53,051 nucleotides of DNA from Gnetum montanum (lineage: Eukaryota > Streptophyta > Gnetopsida > Gnetales > Gnetaceae). The position numbers and the translations under genes are program-made. Location: positions 27,759-80,809 of the forward strand of contig MNCI01038103.1 in assembly GCA_015680685.1 (NCBI GenBank), given 5' to 3'. Positions 11,163-23,023 of the stretch are shown here, in pieces. A model generated the notes under the pieces. It made no database searches. It was not told the origin of the DNA and worked only from the letters and a program-made list of their open reading frames with translations. The stretch's first letter is position 1, and every line of letters starts with the position of its first letter.

Positions 11163-11442
11163 NNNNNNNNNNNNNNNNNNNNNNNNNNNNNNNNNNNNNN
11201 NNNNNNNNNNNNNNNNNNNNNNNNNNNNNNNNNNNNNNNNNNNNNNNNNNNNNNNNNNNNNNNNNNNNNNNNNNNNNNNNNNNNNNNNNNNNNNNNNNNN
11301 NNNNNNNNNNNNNNNNNNNNNNNNNNNNNNNNNNNNNNNNNNNNNNNNNNNNNNNNNNNNNNNNNNNNNNNNNNNNNNNNNNNNNNNNNNNNNNNNNNNN
11401 NNNNNNNNNNNNNNNNNNNNNNNNNNNNNNNNNNNNNNNNNN
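11163..11442. other. Assembly gap of 280 Ns
   Basis: Unknown sequence. By comparison with B and D it should hold the gag zinc knuckle and the gag-protease linker of element A. Any open frame drawn through it is meaningless. Confidence 0.98.
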
Positions 11443-11686
11443 TTCTTCTTTCTGTTGAGGAGCAAGCTTAGCATTGATAATTACTGATTTTTCATTTTTA
11501 AGAAACATGTATTCCATAGCGATGGGTAATGGTTTCAGCTCAAGGGGCTCCTACTTGAATTTCTTAGGGATTTCCAACTTCCCCTAGTTGATATTTTCAA
11601 GGTTAAGACTTGGAATTTGGTAGTGGACTTGCTCTAATGCGTCTATGCTATCGATCTAAGCACAAGTCAAACCCTTAGTTATTTTG
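11443..11686 (-). repeat. Inverted duplicate of 12116-12359
   Basis: This 244-base stretch is almost exactly the reverse complement of 12116-12359; I see one base difference near the gap end. Likely an assembly artefact (see findings). Confidence 0.9.
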
Positions 11687-12114
11687 TGCATATGAGTGAA
11701 CTACTTTCTTGATCAGCTTTCAGCCACTGGGTGTCTTCCTATCATGTGGCTGCTGCATATAGGCATCTTTGTATGTTAATCACTTGTGCACATTGATTAC
11801 ATGTAGGAAATGCTAAACTTTGCACAAACCATGACCTTTGCATGCAATTACACCCTGTGTCACTATATGCAATGCATGAAACTTTCTTCTTCTTGAACTT
11901 TTTGAATGTATTTTTCTTTGATATTTTTAGGGAAATATCAAAAATTCCTAGACATGCATCAATGGTGCTTAGCCATTCTCTTCCCATTATGATTGGGAAG
12001 TCCCCCTTACCATTGTTTACCTGAATCACTAGGAAGTTAGCTAGTTATGAACACCAAAAAATAGTGGTAAAAATGTCTTCCACTAGTCCCAATGGGACAA
12101 TGATGGACTATTTA
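11687..12114 (-). pseudogene. Protease-domain fragment of element A, in reversed orientation
   Basis: Minus-strand reading from 12029 gives MIQVNNGKGDFPIIMG, WLSTIDACLGI and CIAYSDTGCNCMQ, matching the protease-linker part of B (about 7985-8180) and D (about 49823-49996). The rest of A is on the plus strand, and read in reverse this piece flows straight into 12116. The orientation is therefore probably an assembly error rather than a biological inversion. The active-site block lies at or beyond its right end and is not seen. Confidence 0.75.
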
Positions 12115-12115
12115 N

Positions 12116-12359
12116 CAAAATAACTAAGGGTTTGACTTGTGCTTAGATCGATAGCATAGACGCATTAGAGCAAGTCCACTACCAAATTCCAAGTCTTAAC
12201 CTTGAAAATATCAACTAGGGGAAGTTGGAAATCCCTAAGAAATTCAAGTAGGAGCCCCTTGAGCTGAAACCATTACCCATCGCTATGGAATACATGTTTC
12301 TTAAAAATGAAAAATCAGTAATTATCAATGCTAAGCTTGCTCCTCAACAAAAAGAAGAA
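12116..12359 (+). repeat. Plus-strand partner of the inverted duplicate
   Basis: Pairs with 11443-11686. In sense it continues the protease-RT linker of element A (EQVHYQIPSLNLENIN). Confidence 0.9.
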
Positions 12360-13815
12360 TTACTAAATGTAATAAATAAATGGTTGGAAACCTTCGCTTG
12401 GTCATATCCCAAATTAACTGGAATAGATCCTAGGATATACCAACATAGAATTTACACTGACCCCTCCATGAAGCCTTGAATACAACCACAAAGGTGATTG
12501 AACCCTAAGCTAAAGCAAGTAGTTAAGGAAGAAATCAAATAGCTTCTCAAGGTTGGGTTCATGTACCCCATTACTAATAGTGAATGGGTTAGCCCCTTAG
12601 TTATTGTGTCTAAAAAGGGAGGAAAATGGAGGGTATGCATAGATTTCAGGCTACTAAATATGGCAACATTCAAAGATCACTTTTCATTTCCATTGTTTGA
12701 CCAAGTCTTAGACAGCATCGCAGGGCATCACTATTACATTTTTCTAGATGGATATAATGGATATAACCAAATACAAATAGCCCTCGAAGACTAAGCGAAG
12801 ACTACATTCACTAGTGCTTGGGGAATGTTCACATACAAATGGATGCCATTTGGCTTATGCAATGCCCTTGCAACATTTCAATGAATAGTTCTAAGAATAT
12901 TTGAATAGCAGATAGGGAATGGCATGGAGGTCTTTATGAACAACTTCTCCACTTATGGATCAAACTTTGATCAATCCTTGGACCTGTTGGAGCAAGTGTT
13001 AAAAAGATGCGTAGAAACCAATTTGAGGCTCAACTAGCAGAAATGCCATTTGATGGTACAACTAGGCATAGTACTAGGGCACAAAATCTTACACACAGGG
13101 ATAGAGGTAGACCCCAAGAAAATAAAAATTATCCAAGGAATTACCCATCAACCAGAAATTGTCAAAGATATTCAGTCATTCCTTGGACATACTAACTACT
13201 ATAGGAAATTTTTTGAGAACTTTTCAAAGGTTTCCAAACCATTGCTGGAATTAATGAAAAAGATGTACCTTTTGAGTGGACTAGGGAATGCGAATTAGTT
13301 TTCCAAAATCTAAAATAGAAGCTAGTAGAAATACCCATTCTACAAGCTCTTGACTAGTCCAAACCATTCCATATCATGAATAACATGTCCAACTATGCTT
13401 TAGGAGTTGTACTTACATAGTTAGATGATTAGAAGTGTCCTTATTGCATCCACTATACAAATAGAAGTATCACTGGTACAAAACTTAACTACACTACCAT
13501 AGAGAAAGAATTAATGGTTGTAGTGTTTGCACTAGAAAAGTTTAGACACTATGTATTGGGATATAAAATATATATACATACATATCATAGTGCAACCTGG
13601 TTCCTCATGAATAAGCCAATGGTAAGCCCTCATATCATATGATGGCTTGTAATCTTACAAGAGTTTGATTTAACAATGATCGATTGCAAGGGTACTAAGA
13701 ATGTAGTTGCTAATCATTTATCTTGGTTGCGACGGGATAACAAAGATGATGAGTATCCAATTTTTGATCATTTCCTTGATGAATTCCTCTTTGTTGGTGT
13801 AGTGAATAATCAATA
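12285..13815 (+). pseudogene. Reverse transcriptase and RNase H of element A
   Basis: RT motifs in order: SPLVIVSKKGGKWRVCIDF (about 12589-12645), FKDHFSFPLFDQ, IFLDGYNGYNQIQIALED (about 12738-12794), MPFGLCNALATFQ, and FMNNFSTYG at about 12933-12960 where relatives have FMDDFSTY. Both catalytic Asp codons of FMDD have become Asn, so the polymerase is dead. Then LGHKILHTGIEVDPKK and FLGHTNYYRKF. The RNase H-like region has LNYTTIEKELMVVVFALEKF and TKNVVANHLSWL. Broken by stops and by at least one frameshift near 13050. Confidence 0.85.
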
Positions 13816-15150
13816 GCCCATGGAGACAAACTAGTATAGTAGCATTCTTACCTATCTCTTCATCCAACAAACACCACAAAAGTTAAATATTAAGAAGAAA
13901 CAACAGTTTCTTCACTGAGCCAAGTACTTTATGGAGATCAATTGGAAACTTTACAAAGTGTGTCTCGATGGCTTAGTTCGATGGTGTGTTCCTAATATAG
14001 ATCAACTATGAGTTCTCCAAGATGCTCATGAGGGTCTTTGTGGGGGTCATTATGCTGAAAGATGAATGGCCATCAAGATCCTACTTGTAGGATATTATTG
14101 GCCTACATTATTTCGAGATGCCCATTGTTTCGTTCGATCTTTTGAGTGTTTTCAACATGATGGGGGAATGATTGCTAGAATGGAGGGTCCACAACAATGG
14201 ATTCAACTGTTAGAACCCTTCAACATTTGGGGAATTGATTTCATAGGGCCAATTACACCAATGTCCAATACAAAATCTTATATTATTGTTGTCATTGATT
14301 ACCTAACAAAATGGGCTGAAGTAGCTATTATTAAAGATTGTACATCATCTACAGCTACATGATTTGTTTAACAACAAATCATAAATAGGTTTGGTGTGTC
14401 ACGTGCACTTATTTCAGACAATGATACACATTACATAGGTGCAACGTTTTGGAAGTTAATGCAATGCTTAGGGGTTGAGCATAAATTTACTACACCATAC
14501 CACCCCCAAGTGAATGGTCAAGCAAAACTCACCAATAAGAAGATTATGAAGATATTGATAAGAACCATTAGCAAGTTTAGGTAAGACTAGAGCACTAAAC
14601 TAAACAATGCTCTTTGGGCATACCACTCCACATGGAAACTCCCTTCAGACTACTCTTCCTATGAGTTAGTCCATGGTAAATTACTAATGCTTCCCATTCA
14701 AACTAAGCTCCTTACACTATCCATGGCATGTGACCTCAACCTTGACCTTGATCTAGCACATAAACAATAGTTAGAAACCTTTAATTTGCTAGATGAAAAT
14801 CGACTAACTGCCCTATCATCTAATGAGTTGCACAAGACATTCAATAAATAACATCATGACCTAAGGATTAGGAAAGTTAAATATCAACCGAGAGATAAGG
14901 TCCTCTACTAGAATTTCACACATGTGCCATAATGTACTAAATTTCAAAAATTTTGGGAAGGACCTTATATTATTTATGAAACTTTTCCTTCAGGGGCCAT
15001 GACAATATCCAAACTTGAGAGCCTAGACAAGAAACTGTTGGTCAACGTGAAACAAACCAAACCTTTCCATGAGCTTAGGATAGCCAGTACACATGCTACC
15101 TCTATTAGTGGACAACCTTGCTCACTATTTCATATCTCCTCCTTCTAACT
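13816..15150 (+). pseudogene. Integrase of element A
   Basis: Zinc-binding region: AHEGLCGGHYAER and SFECFQHDGG (one Cys of the usual pair missing). Catalytic core: WGIDFIGP (first Asp kept), ALISDNDTHY (second Asp kept), HPQVNGQAKLTN where the third catalytic Glu is Lys. C-terminal end has WEGPYIIYETFPSGAM, a GPY-type module. Stops are frequent. Ends near 15150 after a PFHELRIAST segment shared with B. Confidence 0.8.
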
Positions 15151-15757
15151 CAGTTTTGGGGGAGATGGCTACCTATGCTAATCATTCTAGGCCCTTAGTT
15201 CTTTTTAAATTTTTGTTTTACACATTTTTGTTTTAAACTTTTTTGTTTCACACATTTATTTTTTACACATTTTTTCAACTTTTCTTATTTTTTTTATACC
15301 ATTATTCATATTTTTACTATTTTTTTGATTGTTTGATTTACTTTTATTTTTCATCCAATAAGTGCTCATGATGGTGGATAGAATTATATCATATTGATTG
15401 CCAATGTTTGGCTTTTACCTTTGAATTATGATGCTGATATTAAGTTATGGTTCTTTTGGTAAAACAGGCAATGAGTCCATACCATCCACTCATCCATACA
15501 ACTCTATAGTCTCCTTTGGCTTGGAATTGTACAGTCCCATTTTTCTAAGTAAACTTTTAATGAATTGGTGGCTATGTACTTTTCAAATTAAGAAAAGACT
15601 CAAAGGATGAAAAGGGTGTGACTTCAAGGGGATTTGATGCATTTGTGCTAGCCATTCTCTTGGGCTCTTGGATGCTTTTTCTTGGGTTTTCCACAATTCT
15701 AACATTTTTCAAAAATCAAGAAGCTGAGTGAATAAAAATAAAAATAAGTCTTTGCAT

Positions 15758-15835
15758 GGTGTGGTTCTCACATAAGAAAAAAAAACACAAAAAACAAAAA
15801 CCAAAAAAAAAAGATGTGAGAATTCAAAGCACACC
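15758..15835 (+). other. Conserved hairpin, copy in element A
   Basis: Outer arms GGTGTG/CACACC (15758-15763, 15830-15835) and inner arms TTCTCACAT/ATGTGAGAA (15765-15773, 15814-15822), with an A-rich loop. The same structure with a different inner stem is in B. Confidence 0.65.
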
Positions 15836-17134
15836 CCTTAGACATAATAAATAAATATGGGCTACAAGCACTAGTTATGGAATTGGAAAGACATGTTACC
15901 GATGCCTAAAGGTTTCCTCTAACTAAGGCCCTTTCTCACATCCTGGTTCTCCATCTTTCTCTCCTTGGAATTGTGGTAACTCTTTGTGGAAGCATTCTTG
16001 TTGCATCAAGTGGATGGATTGGTCAAGTTTTTTGATGTGAGGTCACTAGATGTGGTTTGTTTAAGTCTATATTTGGGATGAATTCTACTTAGTCACATTA
16101 ACCATAAAATATACAAGGGACTTTACACAACCTTATTCTTGGGATTCCATTCCATTCTCTCCTCTCCATATTTCTCCCCATTTTCCACCTCATTGCCAAT
16201 TCTATCATTAGTACATTTCTATATTGATGCATTTTTTTTCTTTGGTGAATTCTTGTGGGTAAGTTTTTAACTCTTTCTTCCAAATGACATTCCTAGGGCC
16301 TACAGACTCTTTGGTTTATGGGTTTGTTAGGGCATAAAGGGCATGAGTTTACTTTGGGGAGGATCCACTAGCATTTCTTTTTGGTGCAATTGTTAACTTC
16401 TTTTCCTTAAGCATTTCCTATAATCATTCATTTCTTGTTTCATCCCCATCCATGGCATGCATTTTATTGGCTTTGTCGTTGTTATTTTTCCCATCTTTCT
16501 TGTTCCTCATATTTTTCCATCTTATAGCTACAGGAGGTTCTCTCTTAGTCATGGGGGCCCTGGCACAAATTTATCAATTTTTTTCATTTTACTAATTACC
16601 TAACCCCTACACCTTAGGTAGTTGTCAATGATAAATCTTGAAACCAATTTCTACCATAACCACAACTCAGCCAATGCACTTTATATAGGGGCAAGGTATC
16701 AACTACATTGTGGATTATCTATCCTTGCTCATTTGTGACTGTGTTGTGTGTGCAGATGGCTATCATACAAATAATGGACTAGGCTTGGAGGAAGCACTCA
16801 GACTGGATCGAAACTAGAGCATTTACGAAAGGAGCAAGTTTGGTGGCATGGCTATGGATAAACAACAAAAGGCATAATCTCGGCATTGGCGACAACATGC
16901 TCCATCTTCTTTCTCTCTCTCTCTTTTTCTTCAAGCTAATAAATAAAGGCTTAGATGTCATTTATGTACAAGTGTTCACCAAAATGGTCATGAACATTAA
17001 TGTTATAATATGCTTATTGATCCATTCACTAGGCACATTGAGTCTGTCATCCAATTCCACCATTAGTTGTTAATTAGTAATTAATCTCATACCTTCCCAA
17101 TATTTTGTAAGGAACTTGAGGACAAGTTTTCATT

Positions 17135-17148
17135 CAATCATGAGGGTA
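17135..17148 (+). promoter_or_regulatory. Polypurine-tract region of element A
   Basis: CAATCATGAGGGTA directly before the 3' LTR, matching TTGTGGGGGTA in B and GTTGTGGGGTTA in E. Confidence 0.5.
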
Positions 17149-18085
17149 TGATGAGAGTGGTTACTCTAGTGGTTTATTCTAATTATTAGAGAAATTACTT
17201 TAGTGATTTATTAATTATTAGAGCAGTTACTCTAGCAGTTTATTCTAATTATTAGAGAAGTTACTCTAGTGGTTTATTCTAATTATTAGAGTAGTTACTC
17301 TAGCAGTTTATTNTAAATATAGTGCCTAGGCACATAATTGAAAAAGAAAAGTCTTTTAGCAGTCAAGTAGCAAAACTTTGGTAGTCTATTTGAAAGTTAG
17401 AGTATTTTCCAAGTGCCTGTAGCAGCAGGTCTAAGTGTGGATGGATATTTATTTGAGTATTGTTTACTTGAGCACACCTTGTGTATGGTAATAAAGACAA
17501 GCTCTTTGATTCATCCTTGTAGCACTTGAGATTTTTTTCCCTTACGCATTTCTTTTATTCTATTTTCTTATGCATTTATTTTATTTTATGTCATTTTATG
17601 CACTTTCCATTTCTATCATTAGCATAGTAACTCATTTTGATCAATTAAGTAAATCATTAAATTACACAAGCACGACCACTTCAAGCATGTGTGTAACGCT
17701 TGGTAACCTAGTAATGATTAGTGTTTGGTAATCCAAATAGTGTTGCACTAGTTCAGGATTTGTACGACAAGTGGGAACGGATGCTAGTGTTAGTATTAGT
17801 TAGAACTTAGTTAATGAGTAGTTAAGTTAAATTAGTCACTTAGTTACCTCTCTCCTTTCCTACTACCACAGGACATGAAAACATAAAAGCTATAAAAATC
17901 ATATGTCTCAAGCTTACTTAACCATATAATCATGAAATATAGGTAAGCTTGGAAAGACAACGATCAACCAACCCATCCTTGTTCCACAAGAGCACATAAG
18001 CACTTAGTCCTTGGAATTCGACCAGATCGTGTGTGAAACACTCATATTCATATGGTTGAGCGTAGGGGTACCTCACCGCTCATTA
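17149..18085 (+). repeat. 3' LTR of element A
   Basis: Begins TGATGAGAGTGG, ends CTCATTA. U3 holds about four and a half 34-base repeats (17155-17312); an N at 17313 sits where the TATA box region should be, so the repeat array or promoter may be collapsed. U5 module: arms ACACAAG (17664-17670)/CTAGTGT (17784-17790) and CCACTT (17676-17681)/AAGTGG (17769-17774). Confidence 0.8.
17155..17312 (+). repeat. 34-base tandem repeats in U3 of element A 3' LTR
   Basis: Same unit as in the 5' LTR, one or more copies longer, ending at an unresolved base. Confidence 0.75.
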
Positions 18086-19610
18086 GTAATCCTTGATCAT
18101 TTTAAGCTAGTGCTCCTAGAGTTAAACACTCTACTAGTAAACATGAAGTATGAATTTTAAAAAAATAGCAATCTACTTATAATCAATGCAAATCTTGCTT
18201 CCAAACAAAAAGAAAAGTTGTTGAAGGTGGTTAACAAATGGCCAATAGTCTTTGATTTTTCATTTGCTGAGCTAATTGCAGTTGATCCAAGGATATGTTA
18301 GCATCGTATCTAGATTGACCTAGCCATAAAGCCATGAAGGCAACCACAAAGGTGGCTAAATCCTAAGTTGAAGCAGATCATCAGGGAGGAAATAGAATAA
18401 TCACTTAATATGGGGTTTATCTATCCCATCACATATAGTGAGTGGGTTAGTCCACTTGTAATTGTTTCTTAGAAAGGTGGTAAGTGGTGGGTCTACATCA
18501 ACTTTAGGATATTGAATATCAAAACATTTAAAGATACTTTTCCATTGTCATTTGTGAACCAAGTGTTGGATACCATATCTAGGCATTGCTAGTATAACTT
18601 CTTGGATGGTTATAATGGCTATAACCAAATCCAAATTGTGTTAAAAGATTAAGAAAAAAAATCACAAGTTCCTGGGAAATGTTTGCATAGTGCAAGATGT
18701 TTTTTGGTTTGTGCAATGCCCTTGAAACATCTCAATGCCTAGTCCTTAGTATTTTTCAATAGCAGATTGGTAGTAGGATAGAAGTCTGTATGGATGAATT
18801 CTCTACCAATAGGGCTACATTTGAGCAAGCCCTAGATCACCTTGAGTAAGTACTAAAAAGATATGTTGAAATAAACCTTAGGCTCAATTGGTTGAAAAGC
18901 CATTTAATGATCAAGGAGGGCATAGTAACGGGGCACAAAATTACTTAGGCATGGATTGAGGTAGATCCAAAAAAGAAAAGGGTTATCCAAGGAATCACAT
19001 GCTAACCAAAGATAGTCAAAGATGTTTGATTATTTCTTAGACACACTAGCTATTACTGATCATTTATAGAGAATTTCTCTAAGATTGTAAAGTCATTGGT
19101 CAAGCTTACAAAGAAAGATGCTCCATTCATCTAGAGCAAGAAGTGCAAACATGCATTCCAAAAACTAAAGGAAAAGTTCATAGAAACTCCAATTCTATCA
19201 TCACCAAATTAGTCTAGATCATTTCATATAATGATAAATGCATCTAATTATGCCTTGGAAGCCATGTTTACACAGTTGGACGATACAAAAGGTCCATATT
19301 ACATCCACTAGATGAGCTAAAGTATTGTGGATGCATAGTTGAATTACACCACAACTGAGAAATAATTAATGATAGTAGTGTATGCTCTTAAAAAGTTCAA
19401 GCAATATGTTCTTGGCTATAAATTTTATGTACACATAGATCACAGTGACATCTGCTTCCTAATGATCAAGCTAATGGTAATCCCCCGTATCATACGATGG
19501 CTTGTGGTCTTGCAAGAATTTGATCTCACAATGGTAGATCAAAAAGAAACTAAAAATGTGGTCACTGGCCATCTCTCTCAATTAATATGTGATAATAAAT
19601 AGGAGAGTCT
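18086..19610 (+). pseudogene. Reverse transcriptase and RNase H of element B
   Basis: Resumes B after the A insertion. Shows SEWVSPLVIVS, FLDGYNGYNQIQIVLKD, then a frameshift, FFGLCNALETSQ and VCMDEFSTN: the second catalytic Asp of the usual FMDDF has changed to Glu. Then GIVTGHKIT and KKDAPF. The RNase H region has NYTTTEK and a 78-codon open stretch (19369-19602) with VYALKKFKQYVLGYKFYVH and TKNVVTGHLSQL. Many stops. Confidence 0.8.
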
Positions 19611-20950
19611 ACTCTCTAATCAATTTCCAAATTAACTTCTCTTTATAGAAGCAATAAATGACCAAGCACCTACTGAATCAAAATGGTATAACAACATCCT
19701 CACTTACCTTCTTACTCAAGAGATGCCACAAGTTTTGGACTTTAGGAAGAAATAACAGTTTCTTCATTGAGATAAGTAATTCATGGAAATCAACAGATAC
19801 CTTTACAAGGTGTGAGCCAATGGCCTGGTTCATTGGTGTGGCCATAATGCAAACTAATTGCATTTTCTCCAAGATGCTCACGAAGGCCCTTGTGAAGGCC
19901 ACTATGCTGGGAGATGCATGACCATAAAATCCTAATGGTAGAATACTATTGTTCCACAATCTTTAGGGATGCCACAAATTTTTCCAATCCTATAAGCATT
20001 GTCAACAAGATGGTGGGATGACCACTTGAATGGAGGATCCTCAATAGTGGATTCAACCACTAGAGCCCTTTGACATATGGAGCATAGACTTTATGGGTTC
20101 CATCACACCCATGTCTAATCGAAAGGCATACATCATTGTAGTATTTGAATACTACATCAAATAGGTAGAAATAGTAGTTTTCACTGATTATACATCATCC
20201 ATCATTGCTCAATTTGTACAACAACATATTGTGAATAGGTTTGGTGTTCCATGTGCATTGATTTCTAACAATGGAACCCATTTTACAAGTACCACCTTTT
20301 AGAAGTTGATGCAACACTTAGGGGTTGAACATAAATTAACAACACCATATCACCCCTAAGCCAATGGTTAAGTAGAAATTACCAATAGGAAAATCACAAA
20401 GATCCTAATATGGACTGTAAGAAAATATAGGAAAGACTAGAGCACAAAACTCATTGATGCGCTTTGGGCCTATCACTCCACATGGAAACTCCCCATAGGC
20501 TACTCTCCCTATGAGCTACTATACAATAAACTTCCAACACTTCCAATCCAATTGAAGCTCTGTACACTTTCAACAACCTATGACTTGGACCTTGACCTAA
20601 GCCTAGCACAAAGAGAAAGGTTAATTAACGTGGATATGCTAAATGAAAATCAATTAGTGACCTATCTTTGAATGAAGTGCACAAGGCATATAACAAGAAG
20701 CGTCATGACCTTAGAATCCAAAAAGTAAAATTTCAACTTAGAGATAAGGTTCTCTACTAGAACCCCACACATGTACCACAGAAAATAAAGTTCCAAACAT
20801 TGTGGAAGGGATCTTATATAATAGACAAAACCTTTTCCTCTGGGGCCATGTTAATCTAAAAACCTGAGAGTACCAACAAAGAGTAGTTGGTCAACATCCA
20901 ACAAGTGAAACCTTTCCTTAAGCCCAAGTAAGATAGTGCAACTAATACCT
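19611..20950 (+). pseudogene. Integrase of element B
   Basis: HFLQDAHEGPCEGHYAGR marks the zinc-binding region; the core has WSIDFMGS (Asp kept), ALISNNGTHFTS (second catalytic Asp now Asn) and VEITNRKITK (Glu kept). The end of the frame has a WKGSYIIDKTFSSGAM-like GPY module. Frameshifts occur near 19930. Not functional. Confidence 0.75.
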
Positions 20951-21642
20951 CATTGGATGGATAACCATGATCTATATTCCATGTCTCCTCCTTCCAACTC
21001 AGTCATGGAGGAGTTTGCCATCTATGTTAAACATACACATGGCTCCTCAGTTTTTCACTTTTTCATTTTATACATTTTTGTTTTACACATTTTTATTTTA
21101 TACTTTGTTGATTTTCTCAATTTTTTTTACAACATCATTAGTATGTTTTATCTTTCTTAACCATTTTATACTTTCTTATATATTTTAGTTTATTTTTTGT
21201 AAATTTTTATTATTTTTGCTAATAAAAGTGCTTTATTACCATAGCACATAGTTGCAATGTTGTTGTTTAATAATGGCGGTTTGTGCTTAATGTTGTAATT
21301 GCTAATGTCTTATTTCTATTTTTGGATTCTGACATCCAATGAGTAAGACATGGTTTATTTTTCATGGAATAGGTAGTGAGTCCATGTCCTCCACCCATCC
21401 CCAAACTCTATGGTTTTCCTTATTTTGTAAGATTGAGGAACTTTTATTAAATAAACTTTAATAAATTAATGACCTTGGTAGTTTCTAGAATTGGAAAGGA
21501 TTCAAGGGTTCACATAGGGTATGACTTTAAGGGGATTTAATACTCTTTGTACTCTTCTACTTACTTGGGTGCTTGAGTGTTTTCATTGACTTCTCACATT
21601 TCAAGTTGACCAATAACAAGAAGTTGAATAAAGTCTTTGCAT

Positions 21643-21695
21643 GGTGTGGTTCCCATTTCGAAAAAAAAAACCATGATGGGAATTCAAAGCACACC
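21643..21695 (+). other. Conserved hairpin, copy in element B
   Basis: Outer arms GGTGTG/CACACC (21643-21648, 21690-21695); inner arms TTCCCAT/ATGGGAA (21650-21656, 21676-21682). Inner stem differs from A but remains fully paired. Confidence 0.65.
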
Positions 21696-22502
21696 CCTTA
21701 GACAAATAAATGAGCTATAAGCATTGCTTATGAAACTAGAGAGATATGTTACCCATGCCTAAAGGTCCCCTCTAACTAAGTCCCTCTCTCACTTTCCACT
21801 TTTTATTCTTCTCTTTATGGAATTGTGGTCATTTTGTAGGAGCACATTTGTGTATTGAGGGGGAGGATCAGTCTTAGAGTGGTGATGCAAAGTCACTAAA
21901 AGCAATTGGTTTTGATTTGGACTAAGGATGGATCTTCTTAGATCATTTTAAATACAAACTTCACAAGGGATGTTTTATGACCTCAATTCAGGATTCCATC
22001 CCACCTTCTCAGTCATCCATCTATGCTACCCATAACTCACCTCACTGTTAGTTTCCATGTTATGCTCGATGTCTTAGTTTGATGTGATGGAATGCTTGGA
22101 TAGACTCTTCCAAGTTGGTCCTAACTTTTCATAACCATTAATTGACTATGGGGCTTATGGGCTCCTTAGTTGCAGTTATGCAAAGGAAAAAAGAGCATGT
22201 GCTTACTATGGGGAGGACCCACTTGCATATCTCTTGGTTTGGATACTTAAGCCCCTTATCTTAGACATTGTTTCAATCATATCTTTCATGTGCCCCATTG
22301 TGCATTCAACTCTATGCTCCTCAAAATTTCATAAAAATTCATTCTCTAATCATTTTCTCAATATTTTGAACTTTTGTGCTCCAACATCCTCTTCTACAAT
22401 TTTTATCATGTTTTTGACATTTCTAACTTTCATTTGACTTCCATTTCACTCAAAAACTCATTGTATTTTCAAAATTTTCCTAAAGTCAATGATGGTCAAC
22501 AA

Positions 22503-22580
22503 CATTGATGTAGCCAACCCCATTGACAAGGCCTCGTTGACTAAGCCTCGTTGACACAATACAAAAAATCTAAAAATACC
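22503..22580 (+). promoter_or_regulatory. LTR-like promoter motifs upstream of the additional ORF of B
   Basis: Repeats of TTGA.nn.GGCCTCG type (22503-22555), like those in U3 of the B 3' LTR (for instance around 25720-25765), followed by CTAAAAATACC where LTRs have CTATAAATAC. Inferred internal promoter, now decayed. Confidence 0.4.
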
Positions 22581-22717
22581 ACTAAGCAATTTGCAATTTT
22601 TATCATTTTCTTTACAAAAAGAGAGGAGTTTTTGCCATTTTTTAAATCCCAAAATCTTCCAAAGCCCATTTCCAACTATTTTTTCAAATACTCCATTCTT
22701 AGATCTTGTAGCTGTTA

Positions 22718-22726
22718 GAGGTAAGC
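22718..22726 (+). promoter_or_regulatory. Splice-donor-like site, element B
   Basis: GAG/GTAAGC. The matching position of E has AAAG/GTAAGC (32531-32540), at nearly the same distance from the additional-ORF ATG (303 and 289 bases). Confidence 0.4.
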
Positions 22727-23023
22727 TCCTCATCATGGAGGCCATAAACCTTAAGGTTTTTAACAAAAATGTTTTGTTCCCCAAAGAGTTAAGGAATAGA
22801 ACAATATTAAACTATCAATTTCTGAGCATGTAAGCCTTTCAATGACCTCTGGCATGACTATAATCATTTTTTAACATTAAAATATAAATAAAAAATGATT
22901 AAAATTGATAAAATCAACCATAGTCACAACTTGGCCAAGTGTAACCTTCCTAATAAGATAAGGTATCCCAATTGTTTCACGTTACACAATAATTGCTAGC
23001 CCATGGTCATGTTGGGATTAAAG

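Larger units (their letters stand above)
15151..17148 (+). other. Post-integrase non-coding region of element A
   Basis: No long frame on the plus strand. Blocks are shared with B (20951-22260) and E (30841-32060): a GACTTCAAGGGGATTT stretch (15612-15627), a hairpin (15758-15835) and GACATGTTACCGATGCC (about 15890). An acceptor-like GTGTTGTGTGTGCAG ends at 16755, directly before an ATG, but the ORF that follows in B and E is missing here. Confidence 0.65.
8442..18085 (+). mobile_element. Athila-like Ty3/gypsy retrotransposon A, nested in B
   Basis: About 9.6 kb with LTRs 8442-9367 and 17149-18085. The five bases before it (GTAAG) and after it (GTAAT) match in four positions. The B sequence on either side rejoins cleanly with one copy of the duplication when compared with element D around 50268-50300. 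It has primer site, gag, protease, RT, RNase H and integrase, all with stops, and a non-coding region but no additional ORF. A gap and an apparently inverted contig (11163-12115) disturb its middle. Confidence 0.85.
20951..23023 (+). other. Post-integrase non-coding region of element B
   Basis: AT-rich; no convincing frame. Contains the conserved hairpin (21643-21695), blocks shared with A and E, an internal cluster of LTR-U3-like motifs (22503-22555), a decayed TATA-like site (22566-22580), a splice-donor-like GAG/GTAAGC (22718-22726) and an acceptor-like AAAG just before the ATG at 23024. Confidence 0.6.

Noticed and set aside
11046-11517. Long frames spanning the gap on both strands
   Set aside because: They consist mostly of Ns; only the ends are real sequence.
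11687-12114. A genuine inversion inside element A
   Set aside because: Near-identical arms at a gap and an N, together with correct continuity when reversed, fit a misplaced contig better.
16098-16961. Short frames in the post-integrase region of A as an env-like gene
   Set aside because: None exceeds about 77 codons, strands conflict, and the matching positions in B and E are not open.
22458-22833. Overlapping 108-codon minus and 80-codon plus frames as genes
   Set aside because: They lie in the AT-rich non-coding region of element B, mirror each other, and have no counterpart in E.
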